Below are positions 17,060 through 25,003 of a stretch of 27,314 bases of DNA, one piece after another. The stretch is from JBMNOU01 sp050943215 (GTDB lineage: Bacteria; Bacillota; Clostridia; Christensenellales; SZUA-584), in contig JBMNOU010000023.1 of assembly GCA_050943215.1 (NCBI GenBank), forward strand, positions 1 through 27,314. The letters are read 5' to 3'. How positions within the stretch are numbered: the stretch's first letter is position 1; each line of letters opens with the position of its first letter. The position numbers were made by a program, and so were the translations under genes. Under the pieces are notes generated by a model. That model made no database searches, was not told the DNA's origin, and saw only the letters and a list, made by a program, of their open reading frames with translations.

Positions 17060-17185
17060 ATGAACCAGTTTACCGAAACTGCAAACAAATCGTTTTTCGC
17101 GTTTACAAGCCAGGGCTATTATTTTAGCTACTGGTATTTTGCGTTAAAAAAATTTATACGTTTGCTGATCGGATGGGTTGCTTAA
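17060..17185 (+). CDS. Aromatic-residue-rich leader peptide of the aro operon
   Basis: A 41-codon ORF starts at ATG 17060, with GGAGAG 4 nt upstream, and ends at TAA 17183-17185. It holds seven Phe, four Tyr and two Trp codons; ten of the sixteen codons 12-27 are aromatic (FFAFTSQGYYFSYWYF). It lies between a consensus promoter and an intrinsic terminator, directly upstream of a complete Phe/Tyr biosynthesis operon. That is the signature of a leader peptide whose translation senses charged tRNA-Phe and tRNA-Tyr, as in E. coli pheA or trp attenuation. The remaining C-terminal part (ALKKFIRLLIGWVA) is longer than in classical leaders, so a small amphipathic protein function cannot be excluded. 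Composition and position are seen; the sensing role is inferred. Confidence 0.8.
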   Translation: MNQFTETANKSFFAFTSQGYYFSYWYFALKKFIRLLIGWVA

Positions 17186-17223
17186 AAATTAACTGAAATA
17201 CATATTTGACAATATAGGGAGCT
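17110..17223 (+). promoter_or_regulatory. Candidate attenuator: protector hairpin and antiterminator pairing
   Basis: CCAGGGCTA (17110-17118) pairs with TAGCTACTGG (17125-17134): nine base pairs with one bulged A and a 6-nt loop, located over leader codons 17-25 (region 1:2). The right arm and following bases, 17126-17138 (AGCTACTGGTATT), can instead pair with 17211-17223, the left half of the terminator: AGCT/AGCT, then C-G, U-G and GUAUU/AAUAU, with two single mismatches (region 2:3). The two pairings exclude each other, and 2:3 excludes the terminator. Pairings were found by eye without energy calculation. Confidence 0.55.
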
Positions 17224-17242
17224 CATGCCGAGCTCCCTTTTT
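17216..17242 (+). terminator. Intrinsic terminator / attenuator before aroF
   Basis: AGGGAGCTC (17216-17224), loop ATGCC, GAGCTCCCT (17230-17238) and a run of five T to 17242 form a perfect 9-bp, GC-rich stem with U-tract. It lies between the leader ORF and aroF, only 28 nt before the aroF start. It must be bypassed for operon expression, which fits conditional termination. Confidence 0.88.
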
Positions 17243-17269
17243 AGTTTATAAAAACCGGAGGCAAATAAA

Positions 17270-18286
17270 ATGATCATCGTACTAAAACCAAATACACAAC
17301 CAAAAAAAATCGAAGAGCTCATTCAAACGTTTGAGAGGGACTACAAGCTTGAAGTACAGAGAATGGACGGCGTTAATTACTCTATCCTTGGGCTTATCGG
17401 CGATACCTCTTCACTTGACCCTGACCCGATAAAGGAACAAGAAATTGTCAAAAATGTCGTGCGCATACAGGAACCCTATAAGAAAGCGAACCGTGCTTTT
17501 CATCCCGACGATACGGTCATCTATGGCAACGGGTTTACTATCGGCGCAAATAAGCTCGCACTGATCGCAGGTCCGTGTTCTGTCGAGAGTGAAGAGCAGA
17601 TCGTATCCATCGCCAAAAAGGTAAAAGCTGCAGGGGCTGGATTTCTTCGCGGCGGCGCATTTAAACCGCGCACAAATCCATACCGGTTTCAGGGTCTCGG
17701 CAAAGAAGGCATCAGATATCTTGAAATAGCCAAACAGGAAACAGGGTTGCCCATCGTGACTGAGATCACCAGCATCGAATTAATCGATCTCTTTGTCGAT
17801 AAAGTGGACATTATTCAAGTAGGCGCACGGAACATGCAAAACTACGTGCTGCTAAAGGAACTGGGCAAATGCAATAAACCCGTGTTACTAAAACGCGGCC
17901 TGTCCGCAACGATTGAGGAATGGCTTATGTCGGCAGAATACATTGTCTCGGGCGGTAACCCAAACGTTGTTCTCTGTGAGCGGGGTATAAGGACATATGA
18001 GACATTTACGCGTAATACGCTTGACTTAAGCGCGGTACCCATTATCAAGAGGGTTAGCCACCTTCCTATAATTGTTGACCCAAGCCATGCAACGGGGCTT
18101 TGGTGGGCGGTGGAGCCGCTTGCGGTCGCAGCCGTTTGCGTTGGTGCGGACGGAGTTATGATCGAGGTGCATGAACAGCCGGCCGAGGCCCTTTCGGATG
18201 GAAAACAATCGTTGCTGCCCGACAAGTTTTCCAATGCCATGCAGAAGCTAAAAGGTGCGGCCGAACTGATGGGAAAGACCATTTAA
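17270..18286 (+). CDS. aroF: 3-deoxy-7-phosphoheptulonate (DAHP) synthase, type I beta with N-terminal regulatory domain
   Basis: It condenses phosphoenolpyruvate and erythrose-4-phosphate, the first step of the shikimate pathway. The 338-residue protein has an N-terminal ferredoxin-like/ACT-like domain (about 1-70, MIIVLKPNTQPKKIEELIQT), the arrangement of the Thermotoga maritima enzyme that is inhibited by Tyr and Phe. The catalytic barrel shows LIAGPCSVESEEQ with the metal-ligand Cys, GAFKPRTNPYRFQGLG, VGARNMQNYVLLKELG, PVLLKRGLSATIEEWLMSAE, CERGIRTYE and IVDPSHATG. GGAGG lies 8-12 nt before the ATG, just after the attenuator. It is the first gene of the aro operon, so attenuation and feedback both act on pathway entry. 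Some annotations would use aroG for the same enzyme. Confidence 0.96.
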   Translation: MIIVLKPNTQPKKIEELIQTFERDYKLEVQRMDGVNYSILGLIGDTSSLDPDPIKEQEIVKNVVRIQEPYKKANRAFHPDDTVIYGNGFTIGANKLALIAGPCSVESEEQIVSIAKKVKAAGAGFLRGGAFKPRTNPYRFQGLGKEGIRYLEIAKQETGLPIVTEITSIELIDLFVDKVDIIQVGARNMQNYVLLKELGKCNKPVLLKRGLSATIEEWLMSAEYIVSGGNPNVVLCERGIRTYETFTRNTLDLSAVPIIKRVSHLPIIVDPSHATGLWWAVEPLAVAAVCVGADGVMIEVHEQPAEALSDGKQSLLPDKFSNAMQKLKGAAELMGKTI

Positions 18287-18290
18287 GACC

Positions 18291-19118
18291 ATGAACAAAA
18301 TTAAGAACAGTCGTATTTTAATTGCCGGGCTTGGGCTGATTGGTGGCTCGGTTGCAAAGGCGCTTAAAATGGCGGGCTGCCCGGCTTTATACGCGTTTGA
18401 CGATGATGCAAATACATTAGATAGTGCGATCAGAGACGGCGTTATTCAAAAGGGTTTTATTAAACTTAGCGGCAAAATGCCAACGTTTGATATAATCATC
18501 TGCTGTCTGCTGCCCCGCTTTATCGTTTCTTTCTACGAAGATATCAAGCTGCATTTAAAGCCAGGCGGCGTCTTTGCGGAGCTTAGCGGCCTTAAAACAA
18601 ATATCCTCAATAAACTTAGCTGCGCAGCAAAAAACGCTCATCAGATTCTATCTCTTCATCCAATGGCGGGTAGCGAAAAATCAGGATACGCTTATTCAGA
18701 TGCTACGCTTTTCAATGGCTCAATGCTGATTTTGACGCCTACCGATTTAACCAAAACTGCCGCTCTCTGCTGGGCGCAGTATATAAAGACGGTTTTGGGA
18801 TGTTCGGACATGCGTGAATTAAGTGCCGAGCTGCATGATGAAATCATTACAAAAGTCAGCCATATCCCTCATATCGCAGCGCTTGCTATAAGAGCAATGG
18901 GTAAAGGCATAGAACATTTTGCGGGCGGAAGCTACCGTGCGGTCACACGTGTCGCCGATATCAATTCTACGCTTTGGGCAGGACTCATGACTGACAACAG
19001 AGAATATTTACTCAACAGCATATCGCTGTTTAAGCAAATCATTGATGTCATTGAGGATACAATTAAGAAAGGCGACGAGAAAGAGTTAAAAAAACTACTC
19101 GATGAGATATCAGAATAA
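18291..19118 (+). CDS. tyrA: Prephenate dehydrogenase
   Basis: It oxidatively decarboxylates prephenate to 4-hydroxyphenylpyruvate with NAD(P)+, the committed step to tyrosine. The 275-residue protein begins with a Rossmann motif ILIAGLGLIGGSVAKALK. Other family blocks are LSLHPMAGSEKSGYAYSDATLF, VSHIPHIAALAI with the conserved His, and ADINSTLWAGLMTDN. It ends near the dehydrogenase domain, with no C-terminal ACT domain, so it is the short form. It starts only 4 nt after aroF without a clear ribosome binding site, which suggests translational coupling. An arogenate dehydrogenase activity cannot be excluded from sequence alone. Confidence 0.93.
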   Translation: MNKIKNSRILIAGLGLIGGSVAKALKMAGCPALYAFDDDANTLDSAIRDGVIQKGFIKLSGKMPTFDIIICCLLPRFIVSFYEDIKLHLKPGGVFAELSGLKTNILNKLSCAAKNAHQILSLHPMAGSEKSGYAYSDATLFNGSMLILTPTDLTKTAALCWAQYIKTVLGCSDMRELSAELHDEIITKVSHIPHIAALAIRAMGKGIEHFAGGSYRAVTRVADINSTLWAGLMTDNREYLLNSISLFKQIIDVIEDTIKKGDEKELKKLLDEISE

Positions 19119-19128
19119 GGTGAATATT

Positions 19129-20193
19129 ATGGACGTACTGAATGTTAAAACAAATACAAATGAATACAGTGTTTGCATTGCACAGGGCTTAAGTCAAAAC
19201 CTTCCCAAAAGCCTGAATGAATTGTACCCCGGCAGCCGCTTTGCTATCATCTCGGATACCAATGTGCTTCGGATATATGGTGAAAACATTAAACAGGGAT
19301 TTGACAGTGCAGGACTTCATTATGGCGTCGTCAGCATTAAACCCGGCGAAAAATCAAAAAGCATCCGCGTTTTTTCTGATATCGTCAGCCGTCTTGCACA
19401 GGATCATTACAATCGTGCGGACGTCATCGTTGCACTCGGTGGTGGTATCGTAGGTGACCTTGCCGGGTTTGTCGCAGCGACATACCTTCGGGGTATACGG
19501 TATGTGCAGGTGCCCACCACACTATTGGCCCAGATTGACAGCTCCGTGGGCGGAAAAACGGCCGTTAATCTGCACGAAGGGAAAAACCTGGTAGGCGCTT
19601 TCTATCAACCCAGTGCCGTGTTTATCGATACGGATTTTTTAAAGACATTGAAAGATAAAGATTTTGCAGACGGAATGGCTGAAATGATCAAATATGCGAT
19701 GATCAAGGACAAAGAGATGCTTAATGTTTTGGAAAACAGCAGCATAAATGCGCATTCCAATAAGCTTAAAGATCTGATCATTCGGTGCCTTAAAATCAAG
19801 CGGGACATCGTTTCAGCAGATGAAAAAGACATGGGCGAGCGTATGCTGCTTAATTTCGGGCATACGATTGGGCATGGAATCGAGCGTGTTAGTGCGACAC
19901 AGGGCATTCCGATATCACACGGCCATGCGGTTGCATGTGGTATGGCGGCCATTACTGCCGGGAGTGAGCGTGCTGGGCAGACTAAGCCGGGTACTGCGAA
20001 ACGGATAGCGGATCTGCTCAAAAAGGCCAATCTGCCTTTCTCAATTGACGGTTTTGATAAAAATCAGATATTAAAAGGTATTCTCGTAGACAAAAAGAAT
20101 GTTGCGGATAAATTGAATATCATACTGTTAAAAGAACCGGGCTGCGCGTTTATCTATTCGATACAAAAAAAAGACATGGACATTTATATATAA
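19129..20193 (+). CDS. aroB: 3-dehydroquinate synthase
   Basis: It cyclises DAHP to 3-dehydroquinate, using NAD+ and a divalent metal. The ATG at 19129 follows AAGGTG and gives 354 residues; an in-frame ATG at 19102 lies within tyrA and is rejected. Conserved blocks are IALGGGIVGDLAGFVAATYL-like (VALGGGIVGDLAGFVAATYL), QVPTTLLAQIDSSVGGKTAV, GAFYQPSAVFIDTDFL, and the metal ligands Glu in DGMAEMIKYA and His in NFGHTIGHGIE and SHGHAVACGM. It sits 10 nt after tyrA and 11 nt before aroA. Confidence 0.97.
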   Translation: MDVLNVKTNTNEYSVCIAQGLSQNLPKSLNELYPGSRFAIISDTNVLRIYGENIKQGFDSAGLHYGVVSIKPGEKSKSIRVFSDIVSRLAQDHYNRADVIVALGGGIVGDLAGFVAATYLRGIRYVQVPTTLLAQIDSSVGGKTAVNLHEGKNLVGAFYQPSAVFIDTDFLKTLKDKDFADGMAEMIKYAMIKDKEMLNVLENSSINAHSNKLKDLIIRCLKIKRDIVSADEKDMGERMLLNFGHTIGHGIERVSATQGIPISHGHAVACGMAAITAGSERAGQTKPGTAKRIADLLKKANLPFSIDGFDKNQILKGILVDKKNVADKLNIILLKEPGCAFIYSIQKKDMDIYI

Positions 20194-20204
20194 AAGGAAA
20201 AGTT

Positions 20205-21467
20205 ATGGATGTAAAAATACTGCCATCGAGGTTACAAGGGAACATCACCGTACCACCCTCAAAAAGTGCAGCACATCGGGCCATTATAGCTGCTGCGCTG
20301 GCTAAAGGCCATAGCACCATCAAAAATGTAGATCTTTCAAGCGATATACTCGCTACTATAGGTGCGTGCCGCAGCCTTGGGTGCACGATTCATATCGGTA
20401 ATTCGCATAAATACCGTACGCTTGAGATTAAAGGCGGCCTTCATATTTCCGGCAGTGCGAATATCGACTGCGCCGAGTCAGGGTCTACGCTGCGGTTTTT
20501 CATCCCGATTGCCTGTGCGCTGGAAGGAAAAAAGATTTTTACAGGGAAAGGGCGTCTTCCAAAAAGACCGATTGATGCATACTTTGATATATTTGATAAA
20601 GAAGGTATTCTATATAAGAAGCCTGCTTTAAGTAGCCTGCCTCTGAGCGTCTCTGGTACGCTGGCCGGCGGCGATTATGTGGTGGAAGGCAGTATCAGTT
20701 CCCAGTATATCACTGGTCTTCTTTTAGCACTTCCGACGCTTGACAAAGATACAAGCATCGCGGTTGTCAACGGTTTTGAGTCGAAAGGCTACGTCGATCT
20801 GACAATCCGCATTCTGCAGCAGTTTGGCATCGATATCGTTTGCAGCGACAGCCATTATACGATCAAAGGAAACCAAGCGTACAAGCCGCAAAACTATACG
20901 ATAGAAGGCGATTATTCTCAGGCCGCATTCTTTATCGCGGGCGGTGCGTTAACCGGGGATATCTGTATTGACGGTCTTTCAAGGGTCTCTTTGCAGCCTG
21001 ACAGCGCCATAATCGACATCATGAAACGAATGGGAGCAAAGGTTGACTGGGATCAGTCAACACTACGGGTTAAAAAATCCTATCTTACCGGCATTGATAT
21101 AGATGTATCACAGTGTCCAGACCTAGTGCCGCCCCTGGCTGTAGCGGCGGCGTTTGCAGATGGCAAGACACGGATTACAGGCGCTTCCCGCCTTCGAATT
21201 AAAGAATCGGATAGGCTCAACGCAATTAGCGTTAACCTCAATGCATTAGGAGTTAAAACTCAAGAGCGACCGGACGGTCTTATCATTCAAGGCGCAGAAA
21301 TAGCGCAGGGTGACGTTAGCTCATTCGGCGATCACCGTATCGCAATGGCTTTTTCGATTGCAGCGCTACGTACTCAGGGTGGAATACGCATTAAAGGCGC
21401 GGAGTGCATCAATAAATCGTATCCGGGGTTCTTAAAGGACCTCGCGTCGTTGGGAGGAAGAATATAA
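20205..21467 (+). CDS. aroA: 3-phosphoshikimate 1-carboxyvinyltransferase (EPSP synthase)
   Basis: It transfers the enolpyruvyl group of PEP to shikimate-3-phosphate. The 420-residue protein shows the substrate-binding VPPSKSAAHRAIIAAALAKG (Lys, Ser, Arg), CAESGSTLRFFIPIA, the SSQYITGLLLALP block, CPDLVPPLAVAAAFADGKTR with the catalytic Asp, GASRLRIKESDRLNAI, and FGDHRIAMAFSIAAL. The ESGSTLR form at the PEP-binding loop differs from the NSGTTMR-type loop of many class I enzymes; glyphosate sensitivity class cannot be decided by eye. AAAAGGA precedes the ATG, and the stop overlaps the aroC start (TAATG). Confidence 0.97.
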   Translation: MDVKILPSRLQGNITVPPSKSAAHRAIIAAALAKGHSTIKNVDLSSDILATIGACRSLGCTIHIGNSHKYRTLEIKGGLHISGSANIDCAESGSTLRFFIPIACALEGKKIFTGKGRLPKRPIDAYFDIFDKEGILYKKPALSSLPLSVSGTLAGGDYVVEGSISSQYITGLLLALPTLDKDTSIAVVNGFESKGYVDLTIRILQQFGIDIVCSDSHYTIKGNQAYKPQNYTIEGDYSQAAFFIAGGALTGDICIDGLSRVSLQPDSAIIDIMKRMGAKVDWDQSTLRVKKSYLTGIDIDVSQCPDLVPPLAVAAAFADGKTRITGASRLRIKESDRLNAISVNLNALGVKTQERPDGLIIQGAEIAQGDVSSFGDHRIAMAFSIAALRTQGGIRIKGAECINKSYPGFLKDLASLGGRI

Positions 21468-22558
21468 TGAATAGCATATGGGGCCAGAATTTTACTGTCA
21501 GCCTGTTTGGAGAATCGCACGGGCCAAAGATCGGCGTGGTGATCGGCGGCGTAAAGCCGGGGTTATCGATTGATCTTGAAAAGATTCAGGCTTTTCTAAA
21601 CAGAAGAAAAGCCGGTGGCGAGGCCTGGTCAACGAAACGCAGCGAACCAGATACATTTTCGATTATCAGCGGTTTATTTAACGGACATACCACTGGAACA
21701 CCGCTTTGCGCACTCTGTGACAATACGGACACACGATCGGAAGACTACTCACCTCGCTGCAACCGTCCGGGGCACGCGGACTTTACGGGCAGCGTCAGGT
21801 ATGGCGGTTTTAACGATTACCGGGGAGGCGGCCACTTTTCGGGCAGACTCACAGCGCCGCTTGTTTTTGCCGGCGCCGTCGCTGCCCAGATCCTTGAGAA
21901 AAAGGGCATTTATGCTGCAAGCCATATCCTGCGGATTGCGGATATTAAAGACCACCGCTTTGATAATGCCATTATCACAAAAGAGCAAGCGGACGAGATG
22001 AAATCTATGCGGTTTCCACTGATAGACGAAACAAAAAAAGTATATATGGAACAAAAGATACTGGCGGCGCTTGAAGCTGGTGATTCGGTTGGAGGCATTG
22101 TCGAATGCGCGATCTTCGGTTTGCCAACCGGAGTCGGCAATCCTTTTTTCGGCAGCGTGGAAAGCGTACTGTCATCAATACTCTTTTCTATACCGGCGGT
22201 AAAGGGTGTATCGTTTGGTGCAGGCTTTCGTTTTGCACAAATGCGCGGTAGCGAGGCCAATGACGCATATGACACGGACGGCAGCAGTATCGTCACGACA
22301 ACAAACAACAACGGCGGGATTTTGGGGGGCATTACAAGCGGCATGCCCGTCGTGTTTCAGACTGTCGTCAAGCCCACACCATCCATTTCAATGTCGCAAA
22401 AAACAGTTAACCTCGAAACGCTAAAACCCGAAACCATTGCTATAAAGGGCAGGCATGATCCGTGCATTGTACCGCGCGCTGTGGCAGCAATCGAAGCAGC
22501 TGCGTGCATCGGCATACTGGATCTTATGATGGAGAGAGGTATATATCATGGGATATGA
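21467..22558 (+). CDS. aroC: Chorismate synthase
   Basis: It eliminates phosphate from EPSP to give chorismate, with reduced FMN as cofactor. The 363-residue protein carries the family signatures SLFGESHGPKIGVVIGGVKPG, NRPGHADFTGSVRYGGFNDY, RGGGHFSGRLTAPLVFAGAVA, NNNGGILGGITSGMPVVFQTV and GRHDPCIVPRAVAAIEA. Its start shares one base with the aroA stop, and its end overlaps pheA by 11 nt, so translation of aroA-aroC-pheA is probably coupled. This is the last common step before the Phe, Tyr and Trp branches. Confidence 0.97.
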   Translation: MNSIWGQNFTVSLFGESHGPKIGVVIGGVKPGLSIDLEKIQAFLNRRKAGGEAWSTKRSEPDTFSIISGLFNGHTTGTPLCALCDNTDTRSEDYSPRCNRPGHADFTGSVRYGGFNDYRGGGHFSGRLTAPLVFAGAVAAQILEKKGIYAASHILRIADIKDHRFDNAIITKEQADEMKSMRFPLIDETKKVYMEQKILAALEAGDSVGGIVECAIFGLPTGVGNPFFGSVESVLSSILFSIPAVKGVSFGAGFRFAQMRGSEANDAYDTDGSSIVTTTNNNGGILGGITSGMPVVFQTVVKPTPSISMSQKTVNLETLKPETIAIKGRHDPCIVPRAVAAIEAAACIGILDLMMERGIYHGI

Positions 22559-23690
22559 TGAAGAAATAAATGCTTTGCGCGAAAAAATCAATCAAATTGA
22601 CGCGAAGCTTGTACCACTATTCGCTGATAGGATGGAATTAGCCGTAGAGGTTGCAAAAGTTAAGCAAAAATATGGCCGGAATGTTTTTGACGCAAAAAGA
22701 GAAAAAGCCGTTATCGATCATACGATCTCGTTGCTTAAAAAACAAGACTACCGCGAAGAAACAAAAAGCTTTTTCCGTGCGGTGATGGAATTGAGCAAAA
22801 AAAGCCAGCAAAGGGTAATGCTGCCGAATAAGACAAACGCTTTAAAAACAGAGATATTTACGGATATACGCGTCGGATATCTTGGGATAAGGGGGTCGTT
22901 TTCACATATTGCTGCCGAAGAAACGTTTGGCCAGCAGTCGGTACAAAAAAACTATGACACATTCGAGGCAATATTTGAAGGAATAAAAAATGGGGAAATC
23001 GGAAACGCAATTGTACCCGCTGAGAATACCGAGACAGGCAGCATCACAGCAGTTATCGATCTGCTTGCAAAATACGGATACTACATCGTTGCGGAAAAGC
23101 TTCTCAAAGTCTCGCATAGCCTTCTTGGTGTGCGTGGCGCGAATATTAGCGGTATTAAAAAGATATATTCTCATCCCGAACCACTCGCGCAATGCCGAAC
23201 ATTTCTAAATACTCATCCGGAGTTTGAAGCGCATCCCAGCCTTAGCACCGCTCAGGCTGCCATTACAGTCGCAGAGCAGGGTGATCCAAGCGTCGGATGC
23301 ATCGCATCGGTTCTGGCCGCAAAGATTTACGGACTTGATGTACTGCAAGAGGATATCCAGAATAACAACAATAACTACACGCGGTTTGTAGTCATCTCAA
23401 AACAGCCCTATAGGGGCGAAGAATGCAGCAAAGCGAGCATCGTGTTCATGGTCGAGCATCGCCCGGGATCTCTATGTGAAATATTGAATATTTTCTCAAA
23501 TGGTAAAATCAACATATTAAAGCTTGAATCCCGTCCGCTCAAAGAAAGGCCTTTTGAATATATGTTCCATCTCGACTTTGAAGGCAGCATGTACGACCCT
23601 AATATCAGTCGGACAATAGAAAGCGTCAAAAACGCATCCGCAGATTTCATTTATCTTGGATGCTATAAACGAGAACATCTAAATGTCTAA
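22548..23690 (+). CDS. pheA: Bifunctional chorismate mutase / prephenate dehydratase with ACT domain (P-protein)
   Basis: It turns chorismate into prephenate and then phenylpyruvate. The 380 residues contain an AroQ-type chorismate mutase (about 1-90: LREKINQIDAKLVPLFADR, VAKVKQKYGRNVFD), a prephenate dehydratase domain (about 105-285: VGYLGIRGSFSHIAAEETFG, VPAENTETGSITAVIDLLAK, YSHPEPLAQC, and NNYTRFVVI with the catalytic Thr) and a C-terminal ACT domain (about 295-375: FMVEHRPGSLCEILNIFS, KLESRPLKERPFEYMFHLDF). The ESRP motif is part of the Phe-binding site, so feedback inhibition by Phe is expected. The mutase also supplies prephenate to the neighbouring tyrA. GAGAGG lies before the ATG; it overlaps aroC by 11 nt. 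Confidence 0.96.
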   Translation: MGYDEEINALREKINQIDAKLVPLFADRMELAVEVAKVKQKYGRNVFDAKREKAVIDHTISLLKKQDYREETKSFFRAVMELSKKSQQRVMLPNKTNALKTEIFTDIRVGYLGIRGSFSHIAAEETFGQQSVQKNYDTFEAIFEGIKNGEIGNAIVPAENTETGSITAVIDLLAKYGYYIVAEKLLKVSHSLLGVRGANISGIKKIYSHPEPLAQCRTFLNTHPEFEAHPSLSTAQAAITVAEQGDPSVGCIASVLAAKIYGLDVLQEDIQNNNNNYTRFVVISKQPYRGEECSKASIVFMVEHRPGSLCEILNIFSNGKINILKLESRPLKERPFEYMFHLDFEGSMYDPNISRTIESVKNASADFIYLGCYKREHLNV

Positions 23691-23701
23691 AAAGGAGCCT
23701 T

Positions 23702-25003
23702 ATGAAAAAAGCAGGACTTATCGGTAAAAAACTTGGGCATAGCCTGTCCCCGAAGATACACCAAAAGTTTTACAGCCTCGCAAATATCGAAGGAAGCTAT
23801 GAACTGTTTGAAACACCGAAAACCGAAATCGGCACGCTTTTAAACAGGATTAAAAGCGAGGGGTATATCGGCGTCAATGTCACGATCCCATATAAGACAG
23901 AAGTAATGCGCTATCTTGACAAGGTGTCCGCTGAAGCGGCCGCCATTGGCGCAGTCAATACAATATGCTTTACAAGCGGAAAGATGCAAGGCTATAACAC
24001 GGATTACTTCGGCTTAAAAACGTTGCTCGATGCAAATGGCATTGTGGCTTATGGCAAGCGCATTGTGATCCTTGGAACGGGAGGAGCAGCACGGTGTGCA
24101 TTTCGCCTGATGCAGGATGAAGGAGCCGCAGAAGTGCGAACGGTCAGCCGCAGCCCAGAGAAAGCGGATCAGGAAATGGAAGCGGTCGGCTATGATGCGC
24201 TTCGCTCATATGAAACCATCGATATACTAATCAACACAACGCCGGTCGGGATGAGTCCAAATTATAACGGATGCCCCGTAAACGCCGATATTGTACATAA
24301 AAGCGGCAGTATTGTTGATATCATCTATAACCCGCCTCAAACACAGCTTTTAAAGCAGGCCAAAGCATATGGGAAGATTTGCGCAAACGGACTTATGATG
24401 CTGAGCGCTCAAGGAATAAAGGCACAAGAAATATGGAATGGAGAGGCATATAGCGCAGAGATGTACCAAGATGTTTACAACTATCTGCTCAGGTTAATCA
24501 GCCCAAAAAAAACGAACGTGGTGCTTATAGGCATGCCCGGAAGCGGAAAGACGTCAATCGGCCAACGTCTCGCTAAAAAGCTGGGCAAAGAATTCGTCGA
24601 TACAGACGCAATGATTGAAGCAAAATTTGGCCCGATCCCTGATATATTCAGCAAACAGGGAGAAGCAGTATTTCGTGAGTATGAACGAGAAGCGGCTGAA
24701 TTAGCGGCATCGCTATCGGACACGGTTATATCCACAGGCGGCGGCATTATCCTCAACCCGCATAACATGCAAAGGCTCGGGCAAACGGGAGTCATTGTCT
24801 TTCTTGACCGTCCGCTAGAAAAGCTAATAAAAGACACCGATATTTCTTACCGGCCGCTTCTGGCAGGCGGTAAGGATGCATTGACCTCGCTATACAATTC
24901 TCGCCACGCACTTTATAAAAAATATGCAGATATCATACCTGATAACACGCGGGATATTGATGATAGCGTCACTGATATCATAAGTAAATTGGAGGAGCGA
25001 TAA
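23702..25003 (+). CDS. aroEK: Fused shikimate dehydrogenase / shikimate kinase
   Basis: One 433-residue chain joins two non-consecutive pathway domains acting on shikimate. Residues about 1-262 are AroE: GLIGKKLGHSLSPKIHQKFY, NVTIPYKTE with the catalytic Lys, GAVNTICF, GYNTDYFGLKTLL with the catalytic Asp, the NADP-binding GTGGAARCAF, and LINTTPVGMSPN. Residues about 270-433 are AroK: Walker A GMPGSGKTSIGQRLAKKLGK, DTDAMIEAKFG, VFREYEREAAELAA, STGGGIIL and DISYRPLLAG. Linking the enzyme that makes shikimate to the one that phosphorylates it could help flux. AAAAAGGAG lies before the ATG, 11 nt after pheA; the stop overlaps aroQ (TAATG). Both halves keep their key residues. Confidence 0.96.
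   Translation: MKKAGLIGKKLGHSLSPKIHQKFYSLANIEGSYELFETPKTEIGTLLNRIKSEGYIGVNVTIPYKTEVMRYLDKVSAEAAAIGAVNTICFTSGKMQGYNTDYFGLKTLLDANGIVAYGKRIVILGTGGAARCAFRLMQDEGAAEVRTVSRSPEKADQEMEAVGYDALRSYETIDILINTTPVGMSPNYNGCPVNADIVHKSGSIVDIIYNPPQTQLLKQAKAYGKICANGLMMLSAQGIKAQEIWNGEAYSAEMYQDVYNYLLRLISPKKTNVVLIGMPGSGKTSIGQRLAKKLGKEFVDTDAMIEAKFGPIPDIFSKQGEAVFREYEREAAELAASLSDTVISTGGGIILNPHNMQRLGQTGVIVFLDRPLEKLIKDTDISYRPLLAGGKDALTSLYNSRHALYKKYADIIPDNTRDIDDSVTDIISKLEER

Noticed and set aside
17206..17211. TTGACA, a perfect -35 hexamer just upstream of the terminator
   Set aside because: The position 17 nt downstream falls in the terminator stem and has no -10-like sequence, and any transcript would start after or within the hairpin.
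17041..17269. T-box riboswitch or TRAP binding region as regulator of the aro operon
   Set aside because: The leader is only about 230 nt, lacks the T-box GGTGG-type core and the specifier stem arrangement, and has no series of spaced GAG/UAG triplets.
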